A stretch of DNA of 64,000 nt, from NCBI RefSeq assembly GCF_001894985.1, contig NZ_BCXG01000007.1, forward strand, positions 62,001 through 126,000, read 5' to 3'. A model generated the notes under the pieces. The model worked only from the letters and a program-made list of their open reading frames with translations. It did no database searches and was not told the origin of the DNA. Positions 1 through 7,910 of the stretch are shown one piece after another (the first letter of the stretch is position 1; each line of letters begins with the position of its first letter). The stretch comes from Rhodococcus tukisamuensis NBRC 100609. Its GTDB lineage: Bacteria > Actinomycetota > Actinomycetes > Mycobacteriales > Mycobacteriaceae. The position numbers and the translations under genes were made by a program.

Positions 1-2
1 CC

Positions 3-323
3 ATCCGGCTCGGCGGGATCGTCGGCCGCAACGCGCATCCGGCGGCACCGAACCGGCCGCTGTCCGGCGGCCCACAGATGGTCGAGATCAGCCGTGACGG
101 TCGGCGGGTCTACCTCACAAACTCCCTCTACGGCGCCTGGGACGACCAGTTCTACCCGGACGGCGTCGGGGCCTGGATGGCTGCGATCCACACCGATCCT
201 CGCGGAGGAATGACCGTCGACGAGACCTTCTTCCCCCACGACGAGGACTTCCGGGGTCTGCGGGTACACCAGGTTCGCCTCCAGGGCGGCGACGCGTCTT
301 CCGATTCGTACTGCTACCGATAG
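3..323 (+). CDS. Selenium-binding protein 56 family (methanethiol oxidase-like), C-terminal part
   Basis: The open frame enters from the left edge and ends at TAG 321-323, giving the last 106 residues. The segments GGPQMVEISRDGRRVYLTNS, WDDQFYPDG and the terminal GGDASSDSYCYR are the conserved C-terminal blocks of SBP56 proteins. In bacteria some members of this family are copper-dependent methanethiol oxidases that convert methanethiol to formaldehyde, H2O2 and sulfide. The N-terminal two thirds, with the Cys and His metal ligands, lie outside the window, so the activity is a family inference. The Met at 78 is internal to the conserved block and is not the start. A 14-bp GC palindrome lies about 30 nt after the stop. 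Confidence 0.85.
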   Translation: MRLGGIVGRNAHPAAPNRPLSGGPQMVEISRDGRRVYLTNSLYGAWDDQFYPDGVGAWMAAIHTDPRGGMTVDETFFPHDEDFRGLRVHQVRLQGGDASSDSYCYR

Positions 324-353
324 CAGTCGGCGTTGGCCTGCGGCCCGCGCCGC

Positions 354-367
354 GAGCCCCGGGGCTC
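354..367. terminator. GC palindrome after the SBP56 gene
   Basis: GAGCCCC followed directly by GGGGCTC makes a perfect 14-bp palindrome 30 nt past the stop. It could be part of a terminator, but there is no T-run and no loop, so this is weak. Confidence 0.25.
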
Positions 368-420
368 GACTCCCCTTGCACGGCGGATCGGGGAGATCCG
401 TCGAGTCATCCCCCTCTGGA

Positions 421-470
421 ACGCCAAGGAACCACGCGAGAACACCGCCACGTAACGCCGCGAGTCACAC
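421..470 (-). repeat. Dispersed repeat, motif 1, copy A (half-element)
   Basis: Read on the minus strand this begins GTGTGACTCGCGGCG and continues TGGCGGTGTTCTCGCG, ending TTGGCG. It matches the right inverted repeat of the MITE-like element at 61803-62092 (GTGTGACTCACGGC, TGGCGGTGTTCTCGCG, TGGCG) and copies at 58122, 60033 and 61803. I see no facing partner nearby, so this is a solitary half-copy. Confidence 0.6.
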
Positions 471-1371
471 CCTTCCCTCACGAAGTCATACCTTCGCCAT
501 TCCCACGAGGACGACTCGTGCTCCAGTGTTCCTGGGGCTTGCCCCAATGGCGCGAGTACTGGACCACTCAATCATTCGTGTGGGCGGTGAGCGACGGTCC
601 ATGCCATGTCGCGCGCGACCTGTTTGACGACCGTCATGCAGGACCCCTGAAGCACCCGAGCGCGTACGCTGACACTGCACCAGGGTCGGGTCAGATCCAA
701 CGCGGGGAGCTCACGCCATGCGCCGTGCAGCAGTTCATCTTTCGTTCGTCGCCCGGGCCGCGGCATCTACACGGTCGTAGTCTCCGTCAGAGACAAGGAC
801 TCGCACGGTGACGACGAGGAGGGACCCGCCGTCGTGTCGGTGACCATCATGTTTGCCGATGAAACAGGCACTCTCGTCCAGATGTTCAACCCGGACAGCG
901 ACAGCGTCGCGGTGCGGTCGAGCGACGACGGCCGAGTCGTCGACTTCTCGATGATCAACGCCGCCCCGGGCAACCGCGGCTCGGGTTCACCGACCACTGC
1001 CGTAGGAACCATCAGCTGCCCGCAATAGACCGAGGTCGAGGACGACAACGTCGTCTCGACAGCGCTGCGCAGCCGCGGAAGTTCCTCACCACCGCCGGCC
1101 ACCCTTGTCCGCGGCGGCTCGGCACTGCGTACCCCTGGCCCGCGCCGCACCACCAGTGGCAATGCCACCCACGGCGGTACTGCGCGCTACAGGAGTTGCA
1201 ATCGGTATGGGTCACCTGAATCCCTCACGGACGCAACCCACTCTGATCGACTCCACCACCGGCCGTCCCCTTTTGCGATCGTCAAGCAGGCACCAATCCG
1301 GCGCTCGAGGGTGGATCGACCCAAGGTCGAACCGGCGGTGAACTCATCGGGACGGTCAAACTGCGGCAGGC
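471..1371. other. Sparse region between SBP56 and a small secreted protein
   Basis: About 0.9 kb without a convincing complete gene on either strand. The short open frames have no clean start with a ribosome site and no recognisable domain. The one protein-like stretch is the fragment at 765-1028. The half-copy repeat at 421-470 borders the region, so it looks like accessory or decayed sequence. Confidence 0.5.
765..1028 (+). pseudogene. Fragment of a possible secreted beta-sandwich protein
   Basis: The frame ending at TAG 1026-1028 reads IYTVVVSVRDKD, then EEGPAVVSVTIMFADE, then VQMFNPDSDSVAVRSSDDGR. This alternation of hydrophobic and polar residues, and the VSVRDKDS motif, resemble PKD or cadherin-like repeats of surface proteins. 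Upstream codons in the same frame are not protein-like and no start with a ribosome site is present, so I read it as a leftover of a longer gene. The family call is only a resemblance. Confidence 0.25.
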
Positions 1372-1402
1372 TTGTAACGCCGACCGCTGCGTGTCCTATA
1401 AA
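1372..1402 (+). promoter_or_regulatory. Candidate promoter of the secreted protein gene at 1442
   Basis: TTGTAA (1372-1377) and TATAAA (1397-1402), 19 nt apart, lie about 40 nt before the ATG at 1442. The A/T richness stands out against the surrounding GC. The spacing is slightly long. Confidence 0.35.
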
Positions 1403-1441
1403 CAGACTGTCCATTACCGAATGTTGGGGAGGCAATTCGAA

Positions 1442-1774
1442 ATGAACCGCAAGATGCTCGTCGCAGCGGGCGCACTGGCAGTCGGCAGCGGAACCGTCTT
1501 GGCGCCCGGCGCAGCGGCACAAGATGTCGGCCTACGCGAATACCCGTGCAGCGACCAGTTTCGGGTGCCGTGGGTCCTCGACGCATGGAACGGCACCAAC
1601 AAGGTAGCGTTCAGCCCCTTCGGAACCGACAACATCCACTGCGTCTCCTTCCACGGAATGACCGTTGCGTACCAGCTCGATCCGGAAGGAAAGAAGCACG
1701 CCCTCAACCCGCCGTCGGGGTTGATCGGCGCCTTTGCAGGTCAGCTCTACTTCTGGGATCCAGCAACGTACTGA
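1442..1774 (+). CDS. Small secreted protein of unknown function, frame continues past TGA
   Basis: 110 residues. The start is ATG 1442 because GGGGAGG (about 1426-1432) sits at good spacing; a longer frame from 1391 has no ribosome site. Residues 1-28 form a Sec signal peptide (MNRKMLVAAGALAVGSG, cleavage near AAA-QD). The mature part has two cysteines (EYPCSDQ and DNIHCVSF) and ends LYFWDPATY before TGA 1772-1774. In the same frame protein-like sequence continues for another 45 codons (PGERVSAIADDGVGFTANG, then GFTTNGLSAPQV) to TAG 1910-1912, with the GC3 bias of real genes. The TGA may therefore be a recent nonsense mutation or an assembly error, and the full protein would be about 156 residues. 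Function unknown. Confidence 0.65.
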   Translation: MNRKMLVAAGALAVGSGTVLAPGAAAQDVGLREYPCSDQFRVPWVLDAWNGTNKVAFSPFGTDNIHCVSFHGMTVAYQLDPEGKKHALNPPSGLIGAFAGQLYFWDPATY

Positions 1775-2021
1775 CCGGGCGAACGGGTCAGCGCGATCGC
1801 GGACGACGGAGTCGGGTTCACCGCGAACGGCGATGCGGGGCGCGGGTTTACGACCAACGGGTTGTCGGCCCCTCAGGTGAGGGAGGGCAATGACGACCGA
1901 GGTCGACGGTAGCCCGCCTCACAGACCCGGTGGAAGGCCTCTCGCCGCAAGCGGATCCGCCTTCCGTGCTTGCCGGGCGGCGCCGGTTCGGCGTCGCCCG
2001 CGCCTCGCCCGCGGCGGAACC

Positions 2022-2783
2022 TCAATGCGCCGGGTATTGCAGCGAAGCGAGTAGCTGCCCGTGCAGGTTGGCGTTCGAGTACAGGCCGCCGCCCCGATCG
2101 CACGCGTGTCCACCGGTTCGATCGGTGAAGCGGCCGCCGGCCTCTTCGACGAGGAGAACCCACGGCGCGTGATCCCACTTGTGGTAACGCTCGGCCAAGA
2201 AGGCATCGATCTCGCCGCGAACGAGTTCGACCAGCGGTAACGGGCTCCCCAGTGCGTGGGCGGCACTCGGTGGGAGTCGGGCTCGGGACTCGTCATCCAC
2301 AGCATCGAGCAAGGCGTCGGCGAGCGTCGCCGTCGTACTGACCTGGAGGCGGCGCGTCTCGCTCTCCTCGCGTGGCCAGCACGACTCGAAGGAACCGCCG
2401 CCCCGGGTTGCCCACCAACAACGCCGCAGCGCCGGAGAGGTGACGACCGCGACCTGGGTGGTCCCCTGAACCTCCAAGGCAATGTGGATTCGCCAGTTCG
2501 GATCACCCTGACTGAAGAACCCGGTGCCATCGATCGGGTCGAGAATCCAGACCCGATCGGACTCGCCGAGCTGACCGAGTTCCTCACCGAAGAACGCGTC
2601 GTCCGGCCGTTCCCCCGACAACGTCTCCCGGAGCAAGCGCTCAACTTCCCGGTCGGCTTCGGTGACCGGTGTGCCGTCGTCCTTCAGCGTTGCCGAAACG
2701 CCAGACTCGAAGTGAGCGAGCGCGAGTTCCGCCGCCAAGTCCGAGGTGTCGAACGCGAGTTGGAGGTCGTCAACGCTGCCCAT
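2022..2783 (-). CDS. Inositol monophosphatase family phosphatase (histidinol-phosphatase HisN-like)
   Basis: 253 residues, the usual size for this Mg-dependent, Li-sensitive phosphatase superfamily. The metal-binding motifs are PVTEADREVE, FFGEELG, WILDPIDGTGFF and, near the C-terminus, KWDHAPWVLLVEEAGG. These give the Glu and Asp ligands of the two- or three-metal centre. Within the family it could act on histidinol phosphate, inositol phosphate, fructose-1,6-bisphosphate or PAP; sequence alone does not decide, and no histidine genes are nearby. A TAGTAT box (2791-2796 on the complement) ends 7 nt before the ATG, which suggests a leaderless transcript. The gene is divergent from the hydrolase at 3054. 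Confidence 0.8.
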   Translation of the reverse strand: MGSVDDLQLAFDTSDLAAELALAHFESGVSATLKDDGTPVTEADREVERLLRETLSGERPDDAFFGEELGQLGESDRVWILDPIDGTGFFSQGDPNWRIHIALEVQGTTQVAVVTSPALRRCWWATRGGGSFESCWPREESETRRLQVSTTATLADALLDAVDDESRARLPPSAAHALGSPLPLVELVRGEIDAFLAERYHKWDHAPWVLLVEEAGGRFTDRTGGHACDRGGGLYSNANLHGQLLASLQYPAH

Positions 2784-3053
2784 CGCGTGGATACTAGAAC
2801 GTCCCGTGGGAGGAGCCCGCGCCAGGGCGGTCGTCGATCAGCTTCCAGCGACAACCGCGACCAGGCCGGGAAGGCAGTAGGCCCGCCACCTCAAATCCGA
2901 GGGCAGCGCCCCCGGATTCGGACCCAGGACGCCTGTTGCGCCCCAGACCTCGCCGGTGTGGGGGGCGGCCCACTGCCTGCCGCTGATCCAGACAATAGCC
3001 GCATCGCCCGGCAGGAACGAATACGGGCGATTGGCGTCGGTTATGTTGGCCGC

Positions 3054-4166
3054 ATGGGGAGTACAGGGGGGCCTGATCCGATTGCCGTCGACGTGGAGTC
3101 GGGAGGGCAGACCGATGGCGATCGACCAAGTGAAGTATCGGGTTCGACGCATCCGAAGCCACGGCGCCGGCCACTTCGCGTGGTGCGATGGATCTTCGTC
3201 GGCCTGGTCTCGGTGGTCGTTGTTGCCGTTGCGATTTCAGCGGGTGTCCATTGGTGGCAGACGCCTCGCGACAAGGCGGCCATCGAAGAGGCAATCGGCT
3301 CCGACCACCGCTATGTCGAGGTGGACGGGCGCCGGATGAGCGTCGCGGTCCAGGGTTCTGGACCGCGGACCGTCGTCCTGATGCCGGGCCTGGCCACGCC
3401 GGAGCCCATCCTCGGCTTCGCCCCGCTGGCGCGGCGCCTGGCCGAGCAGAACACCGTCGTCACCGTCGAGCCCTTCGGGCTGGGCCTCAGCGACGGCACC
3501 GACGCCCCGCGCACCAGCGAGGCGATCGTCGACGAGACCCGGGCCGCGCTCCGGGAACTGGGGCTGGGCGGCCCGTACGTCCTGATGCCCCATTCGATTT
3601 CGGGCCTGTACGCGATGTGGTGGGCCACACACCACCCGGACGAGGTCGCCGCAGTGGTGGGCCTGGACGACGAGCGCTACACCTCTGACAGTGCCCAGAA
3701 CTCCCCGGACTGGCCGAGTTGGATGTCCGGCGTCAACGCGGCCGGCGGCACCCGAGACCTGATCGCCCTGGACAAGAGCACCGACTACCTGGGGCTGGTG
3801 GCCGACTACCGGGAGAGTCTCGGCGAGTCCGCCGAGTACACCCCGGACCAGCAGGACCTGTACCTGCGCGCGTACTCGTGGGTGCTGAACCCGACCGTGC
3901 TGGACGAGATGGCCCGCGGGGCGGAGAACGTGCGATCGGCCGAGGGGGCCGTGTTCCCGCCGACGCTGCCGGCACTGTCGATCCTCGCCGCCTCCTCGCT
4001 CGAGGTGGAACCGGAGTGGGAGCCCTCGCACCACGCGGCGATCAGCAACCCGGCGATCCAGCAGGTCACGATCATGGACGGCCACCACTACCTGTTCCAC
4101 GCTCACGCGGCGGCGATTGCCGATATGACACAGCAATTCCTCGACGAGCATGTCCAGACTCGATGA
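3054..4166 (+). CDS. Membrane-anchored alpha/beta hydrolase
   Basis: 370 residues from ATG 3054. The frame is open much further upstream, but that part is antisense to the phosphatase gene and is not protein-like. The order is a polar cytoplasmic tail (1-46), one membrane segment (about 47-67, VVRWIFVGLVSVVVVAVAIS), then an alpha/beta hydrolase fold. Visible features are the oxyanion strand VVLMPGLATPEP, the nucleophile elbow HSISG (a GxSxG variant with His in the first position) and the C-terminal DGHHYLFH carrying the candidate catalytic His. The topology places the enzyme outside the membrane. A TATGTT box lies 9 nt before the ATG. Substrate unknown; esterase or epoxide-hydrolase-like activity is possible. 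Confidence 0.75.
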   Translation: MGSTGGPDPIAVDVESGGQTDGDRPSEVSGSTHPKPRRRPLRVVRWIFVGLVSVVVVAVAISAGVHWWQTPRDKAAIEEAIGSDHRYVEVDGRRMSVAVQGSGPRTVVLMPGLATPEPILGFAPLARRLAEQNTVVTVEPFGLGLSDGTDAPRTSEAIVDETRAALRELGLGGPYVLMPHSISGLYAMWWATHHPDEVAAVVGLDDERYTSDSAQNSPDWPSWMSGVNAAGGTRDLIALDKSTDYLGLVADYRESLGESAEYTPDQQDLYLRAYSWVLNPTVLDEMARGAENVRSAEGAVFPPTLPALSILAASSLEVEPEWEPSHHAAISNPAIQQVTIMDGHHYLFHAHAAAIADMTQQFLDEHVQTR

Positions 4167-4541
4167 CCCTGCCGCCTAGTGGTACCGAGCATCCAGTAGC
4201 GCGTGCGCCGTAGCCCGGTCCGCCCTCTGGCGTGACAACGCCGGGCGGGCCAGGCACGGGCCGTGTGTTCGTGCGCCAGAGCCGCGTCACAGTTGCCGTT
4301 TCAGTGAGTGCGCCGCCAGCGCGAGGTCTTCCATTCGACCATCGGCGAACCTCACGCACTCTCCGAGCGCGATGGTGTACGTGACTGGCGTCGCCGAGAA
4401 CCGCGTTGGCCACTTCACCGGAGCGCACCCAAGTAGGTGGACTTGGGCCGACTCCACTCGGCATGGAGGCGTTCAATACACGGCACTTGCGGCTTCCAGG
4501 GATGGTCGGCAACCGCACGTCCGCCTGATGGGCCCGGAGCG
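4167..4541. other. Intergenic, convergent genes
   Basis: 375 bp between two converging genes. Short open frames here lack starts with ribosome sites and lack domains. I see no clear terminator hairpin. Confidence 0.4.
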
Positions 4542-4838
4542 TCAGGCGCTCTGCACCTGCACGAAATGCTCGACCGTGGGGAACGGGGTGTAGAAGTGGT
4601 GCAGCAGCCGACGCCACTCCTGGTACTGGGTAGATCCACGAAAGCCCTCGGTGTGATCCTCGAGGCTTTGCCAATGCACAAGTAGCAGGTAGATGCTCGG
4701 TCGCTCCAGACATCGCGACAGGGTCAGGTACTGGTAGCCGGGCATGCCCGCGATGACTTCCTTGGCCTCCGCAAAGGCTGCCTCGAAGTCATCTTCCTCG
4801 CCGGGATTGACCGACAGCAGCGCGTGCTCCAGGACCAT
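4542..4838 (-). CDS. Antibiotic biosynthesis monooxygenase (ABM) domain protein
   Basis: 98 residues from ATG 4838; the longer frame to 4985 adds only low-complexity, non-conserved sequence. The pattern LLSVNPGEEDDFEAAFAEAK, then GMPGYQYLTLSRCLERPS, then YLLLVHWQSLEDHTEGFRGS, then FYTPFPTVEHF is a complete ABM ferredoxin-like fold with the typical W/E/H helix. Such small dimeric proteins act as quinol monooxygenases, haem-degrading enzymes or detoxifying oxygenases without prosthetic groups; nothing nearby narrows the role. Confidence 0.8.
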   Translation of the reverse strand: MVLEHALLSVNPGEEDDFEAAFAEAKEVIAGMPGYQYLTLSRCLERPSIYLLLVHWQSLEDHTEGFRGSTQYQEWRRLLHHFYTPFPTVEHFVQVQSA

Positions 4839-5253
4839 TCGGCGATGATCCCACACGCGTTCCGGGGCCGCGGAGACTGACGTGGCCCGATATCCAAGCC
4901 GAATGTCCTTCGCGCAGTGCGGTGTGCGACGGGGATACGGTTGGGGCACGGAAGCTGGCCCAGTCCCCATGATCACTGGGTTCACCCTGTCGGCAATCTG
5001 ACCGCGACACCAGGGCGCCCGACTCGGTCCTCGACCGCACCGAGGGCGTCGATCTCGTTCTGGTCAGCGAGAACACGAAGAAAGGACGACTGCACCTTCG
5101 GGGAGACGATCTGCGAGTTCCACCATTCGGTGAAGTGGGGTGCGAGGCCTCGTTCGTGTCCTGGCCTGCGTACCGATCTGTGGATCGACGGAAGCTAGCA
5201 TCGTCACCGCCGGGCGATTGGCCCGGTTCCGCTCGTTGTCTGGAGGTTGCGCT
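4839..5253. other. Intergenic between divergent genes
   Basis: 415 bp between the ABM gene and the DUF6891 gene. Promoters for both should lie here. No other gene or repeat is evident. Confidence 0.4.
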
Positions 5254-5919
5254 GTGAGCGCGTTGTCGAACCCGAACACGTTGCCGCCCTACGCCACCCT
5301 GCCCGAGCTGCCCCTCGACGAGGACGGCCGCGCTGAGCTGACCGGGCAGATCTGGGATCAGCTGATCACCGGCCGAGGCGACGCCGACGACTTCATCGAC
5401 ATCTACAGCGAGGACTACGACCTCACCGACGAGCAGCTCGGGGCGGCGTTCGACGCGCTCCGCACCGCCCGGCTGCGCCAGCAGGCGGAGATCGGCGCGT
5501 ACACCTCCCGCACGATCGCCGCGTTCGAGGAGCTCAATGCCAACGGCGTCCTCGCCCGTGCGGACTTCTCCTGCTGCGGCACCTGCGCATCCGGCGAGAT
5601 CTGGGGCGAGCGCGACGACAGCCGCCACTGGAAGGGCTACGCCTACTTCCACCAGCAGGACACCGACAAGCTCGTCGAGGACGGCGAGACCTACATCGGC
5701 TACGGCGCGTTCCCGCCCGAGGACTTCGACGAGGCCGTCTACGACGCGCTCAGCGATGACGAGAAGGAAGTCCTCTACACGGCAGACGTGACGCGCCTGC
5801 TCGACGACGTGATGTTTCCCGTCCTCCGGCGCCACGGCATCGAGCCGGAATGGGACCGCGACCTGGGCACTCGGGTGCTGCTCAAGAACGCCGACTGGTA
5901 CGACCCGATCGAGGCGTGA
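5254..5919 (+). CDS. DUF6891 family protein
   Basis: 221 residues from GTG 5254, chosen because TGGAGG (5241-5246) is 7 nt upstream. The frame is open further left but without a ribosome site. The core matches what I remember of DUF6891: an acidic helical N-terminus (DDFIDIYSEDYDLTDEQL), then ADFSCCGTCASGEIWGE with a CC-x-x-C cluster, then GYAYFHQQDTDKLVEDGETY and IGYGAF. The three clustered cysteines suggest metal binding or a structural role. It is cytosolic, with no signal or membrane segment, and of unknown function. Confidence 0.7.
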   Translation: MSALSNPNTLPPYATLPELPLDEDGRAELTGQIWDQLITGRGDADDFIDIYSEDYDLTDEQLGAAFDALRTARLRQQAEIGAYTSRTIAAFEELNANGVLARADFSCCGTCASGEIWGERDDSRHWKGYAYFHQQDTDKLVEDGETYIGYGAFPPEDFDEAVYDALSDDEKEVLYTADVTRLLDDVMFPVLRRHGIEPEWDRDLGTRVLLKNADWYDPIEA

Positions 5920-6006
5920 CCGCCGGTCGAGTGGGAGTAGCCGCGGGACCGGATCGGTCCGGAGGCGGGCGGAGACGACTCAGCACGGTTTCCTAGGATC
6001 ACGTGT

Positions 6007-6879
6007 GTGCCTGAGCAGGATTCCTCCAGAACTCGCGCGCGCGACATCGATCGCGCCCAGACGTGCGGGCTGCTCGACGCCGGATACGGTGAGGGACAGC
6101 TCGACCCGGCCGAGTACCAGGCACGCACCGCCGCTGCGATGAAGGCCAAGACGCTCGGTGAACTCGACGCGCTGGTCTCGGACCTGCAGATCCCCGACCA
6201 TCTCGTCGAGGCCACCCGCGCGACGGCGCCCGAACCGGCGCCGCGGCAACGGGTTCCCGGACGCGTCGTGGCCGCCGTCCTCGCCGCGGTCCTGGCGGTC
6301 GGCGGAACCCTGGTCTTCGCCACCCGCGGGGACGACGCGGCACCCGAGGCCACCGACGTCGCCGGCGCGGCCCGGCAGGCTCCCGCCCCCGCGCCGATCC
6401 CGGCGGGCGAGCCAGCGCCGATAGTGATCGAGCCGATCGATCCCCTCACCACCGACGGAGTCCGCGAATTCGTGCGTCAGCTCGGGGTGAAGTTCGGCGG
6501 GGATCTGCGGGTGGACCAGGTGACCTTCTACTCCAGCTACGTGTTCGTGACCCGGATGCTGGAGGACCAGCCGCACCGCGAACAGGACTGGAGCTTCCGC
6601 GGCGGCTTCTCCACCTCGGGAGATCCGGGGGCGCGGCCCCTCGACACAGCCACGGTCGACCTCGCGGACCTCGACGTGGCCCGGCTCGGCGACGTGATCG
6701 CGACGGGGGCGAACCGTGTCGGGATGCCGTCGGGAAGGGTGGACCACATCTTCGTACGCCCGGATTCGGGAACCGAAGGCCTGGTCACCGTCCAATTCAC
6801 GGACGACGCGGACCGATCGGGATTCGTCAACACGCGTCTGGACGGCTCGGTCGTCGACATCTCCCCGACCGAGGGATGA
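6007..6879 (+). CDS. DUF1707 domain membrane protein (first of a pair)
   Basis: 290 residues from GTG 6007. Residues about 10-60 are a DUF1707 domain (RARDIDRAQTCGLLDAGYGE, LDPAEYQARTAAAMKAKTLG, ELDALVSDLQ), an actinobacterial cytoplasmic module of uncertain role. One membrane helix follows at about 83-103 (VVAAVLAAVLAVGGTLVFAT), then an Ala/Pro linker and a 150-residue outer domain. The outer domain of this protein and of the next gene share the order of segments (a VREFVRQLG helix, LRVDQVTFYSSYVFV, a final GSVVDISP strand). The stop overlaps the start of the paralogue by ATGA, so the two are translationally coupled. Confidence 0.8.
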   Translation: MPEQDSSRTRARDIDRAQTCGLLDAGYGEGQLDPAEYQARTAAAMKAKTLGELDALVSDLQIPDHLVEATRATAPEPAPRQRVPGRVVAAVLAAVLAVGGTLVFATRGDDAAPEATDVAGAARQAPAPAPIPAGEPAPIVIEPIDPLTTDGVREFVRQLGVKFGGDLRVDQVTFYSSYVFVTRMLEDQPHREQDWSFRGGFSTSGDPGARPLDTATVDLADLDVARLGDVIATGANRVGMPSGRVDHIFVRPDSGTEGLVTVQFTDDADRSGFVNTRLDGSVVDISPTEG

Positions 6880-7703
6880 AGATCATGCCGAATCGCCTTC
6901 GCCCCGTGGCCGCGACAACGCGACTGCGCGCCCGCGACGTCGACCGCGCCGCGGTGCGCGACGCCCTCGACTCGGCGTTCGCCGACGGCCAGCTGAGCGA
7001 CGGCGAGCACCGGAATCGGGTCGAGGCAGCCGGGTCGGCGCGCACGCTGGCCGACCTCGATCGACTCGTGCGGGACCTGCAGGTGCCTGCGGAACTGCGG
7101 GAGAGCGTGAGCCCGCCGTCACCGCAGCGGAGCACCCGCTGGGCCGTCGCGCTCGCGACTGCCGTCGTCCTGGTGGGCGGCATCGTGGTGGTCACGTCGA
7201 GTCGGGACAGCGGCGATCCGGCCGCCACCACGGCTGGGGCGCAAGCGGAACTGACCACCGCGGCGGGTTTCGGGCGGATGCTCGACGAGATTGCCCACCA
7301 CCTGGACGACTCGCAGGTCGACCGGCTGACCGTCCACCCCGCGTATGCGACGTTCTCACGCCCGGTTCCCGGCCAACCCGGCCGCGAGCAGTCGTACCGG
7401 TACGAGGTGGAGGACGGGCGGGCCCGGATCACGGACGACGGAACGTCGTCCCACCGCACCGAGGGCGTCCCCGTCGACCTCGCGGAGCTGCGCCCGAACG
7501 TTCCCCAGCTGATCGGGCTGCTCTACGGCGCCGATCGCACGCTCGGCGTGGGCAATCCGAGCGACGTCTACCTGATCGCAGACCGCGGGGACGACGGACC
7601 GGCCGTGGGCATCTACCTGCGGAACGAGGACACGGGGGCGCAGGGCTTCCTGACGGTCGGCTTCGACGGCGCCGTCCGCAGCGTCCACCGAAGCGACCGG
7701 TAG
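6876..7703 (+). CDS. DUF1707 domain membrane protein (second of a pair)
   Basis: 275 residues, starting in the ATGA overlap with the upstream paralogue. The layout is the same: DUF1707 (RARDVDRAAVRDALDSAFAD, LSDGEHRNRVEAAGSARTLA), a membrane helix (WAVALATAVVLVGGIVVVTS) and an extracytoplasmic domain (FGRMLDEIAHHLDDSQVDRL, then GFDGAVRSVHRSD). The pair looks like a local duplication whose products could form a heteromer, with conserved cytoplasmic heads and more divergent outer domains. Function unknown. Confidence 0.8.
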   Translation: MKIMPNRLRPVAATTRLRARDVDRAAVRDALDSAFADGQLSDGEHRNRVEAAGSARTLADLDRLVRDLQVPAELRESVSPPSPQRSTRWAVALATAVVLVGGIVVVTSSRDSGDPAATTAGAQAELTTAAGFGRMLDEIAHHLDDSQVDRLTVHPAYATFSRPVPGQPGREQSYRYEVEDGRARITDDGTSSHRTEGVPVDLAELRPNVPQLIGLLYGADRTLGVGNPSDVYLIADRGDDGPAVGIYLRNEDTGAQGFLTVGFDGAVRSVHRSDR

Positions 7704-7910
7704 TTCCGCGACCTTCAGACGACGCCAGGTCGAGGAGCGGCGGGAGGGCCCGCACTCGCCGACGCGATCGACACCGCCGCCCACCAACTCGGCCACACGA
7801 TCACCTGAGGCGGCGGATACGCCGACCCGACCCGGTCCAGCCCGTCGCGGACGCGGCGAAACTGTGCAACGGCCCGCCCGACATCGGGCCGTTCGATGAC
7901 AAGGAGACCA

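Noticed and set aside
1772-1774. Selenocysteine or stop-codon reassignment at TGA
   Set aside because: No SECIS-like hairpin is evident, no Sec machinery is in view, and homologous position evidence is lacking; nonsense mutation or error is simpler.
2256-3053. N-terminal extension of the alpha/beta hydrolase frame
   Set aside because: This part is antisense to the phosphatase gene and not protein-like; the membrane anchor starts soon after ATG 3054.
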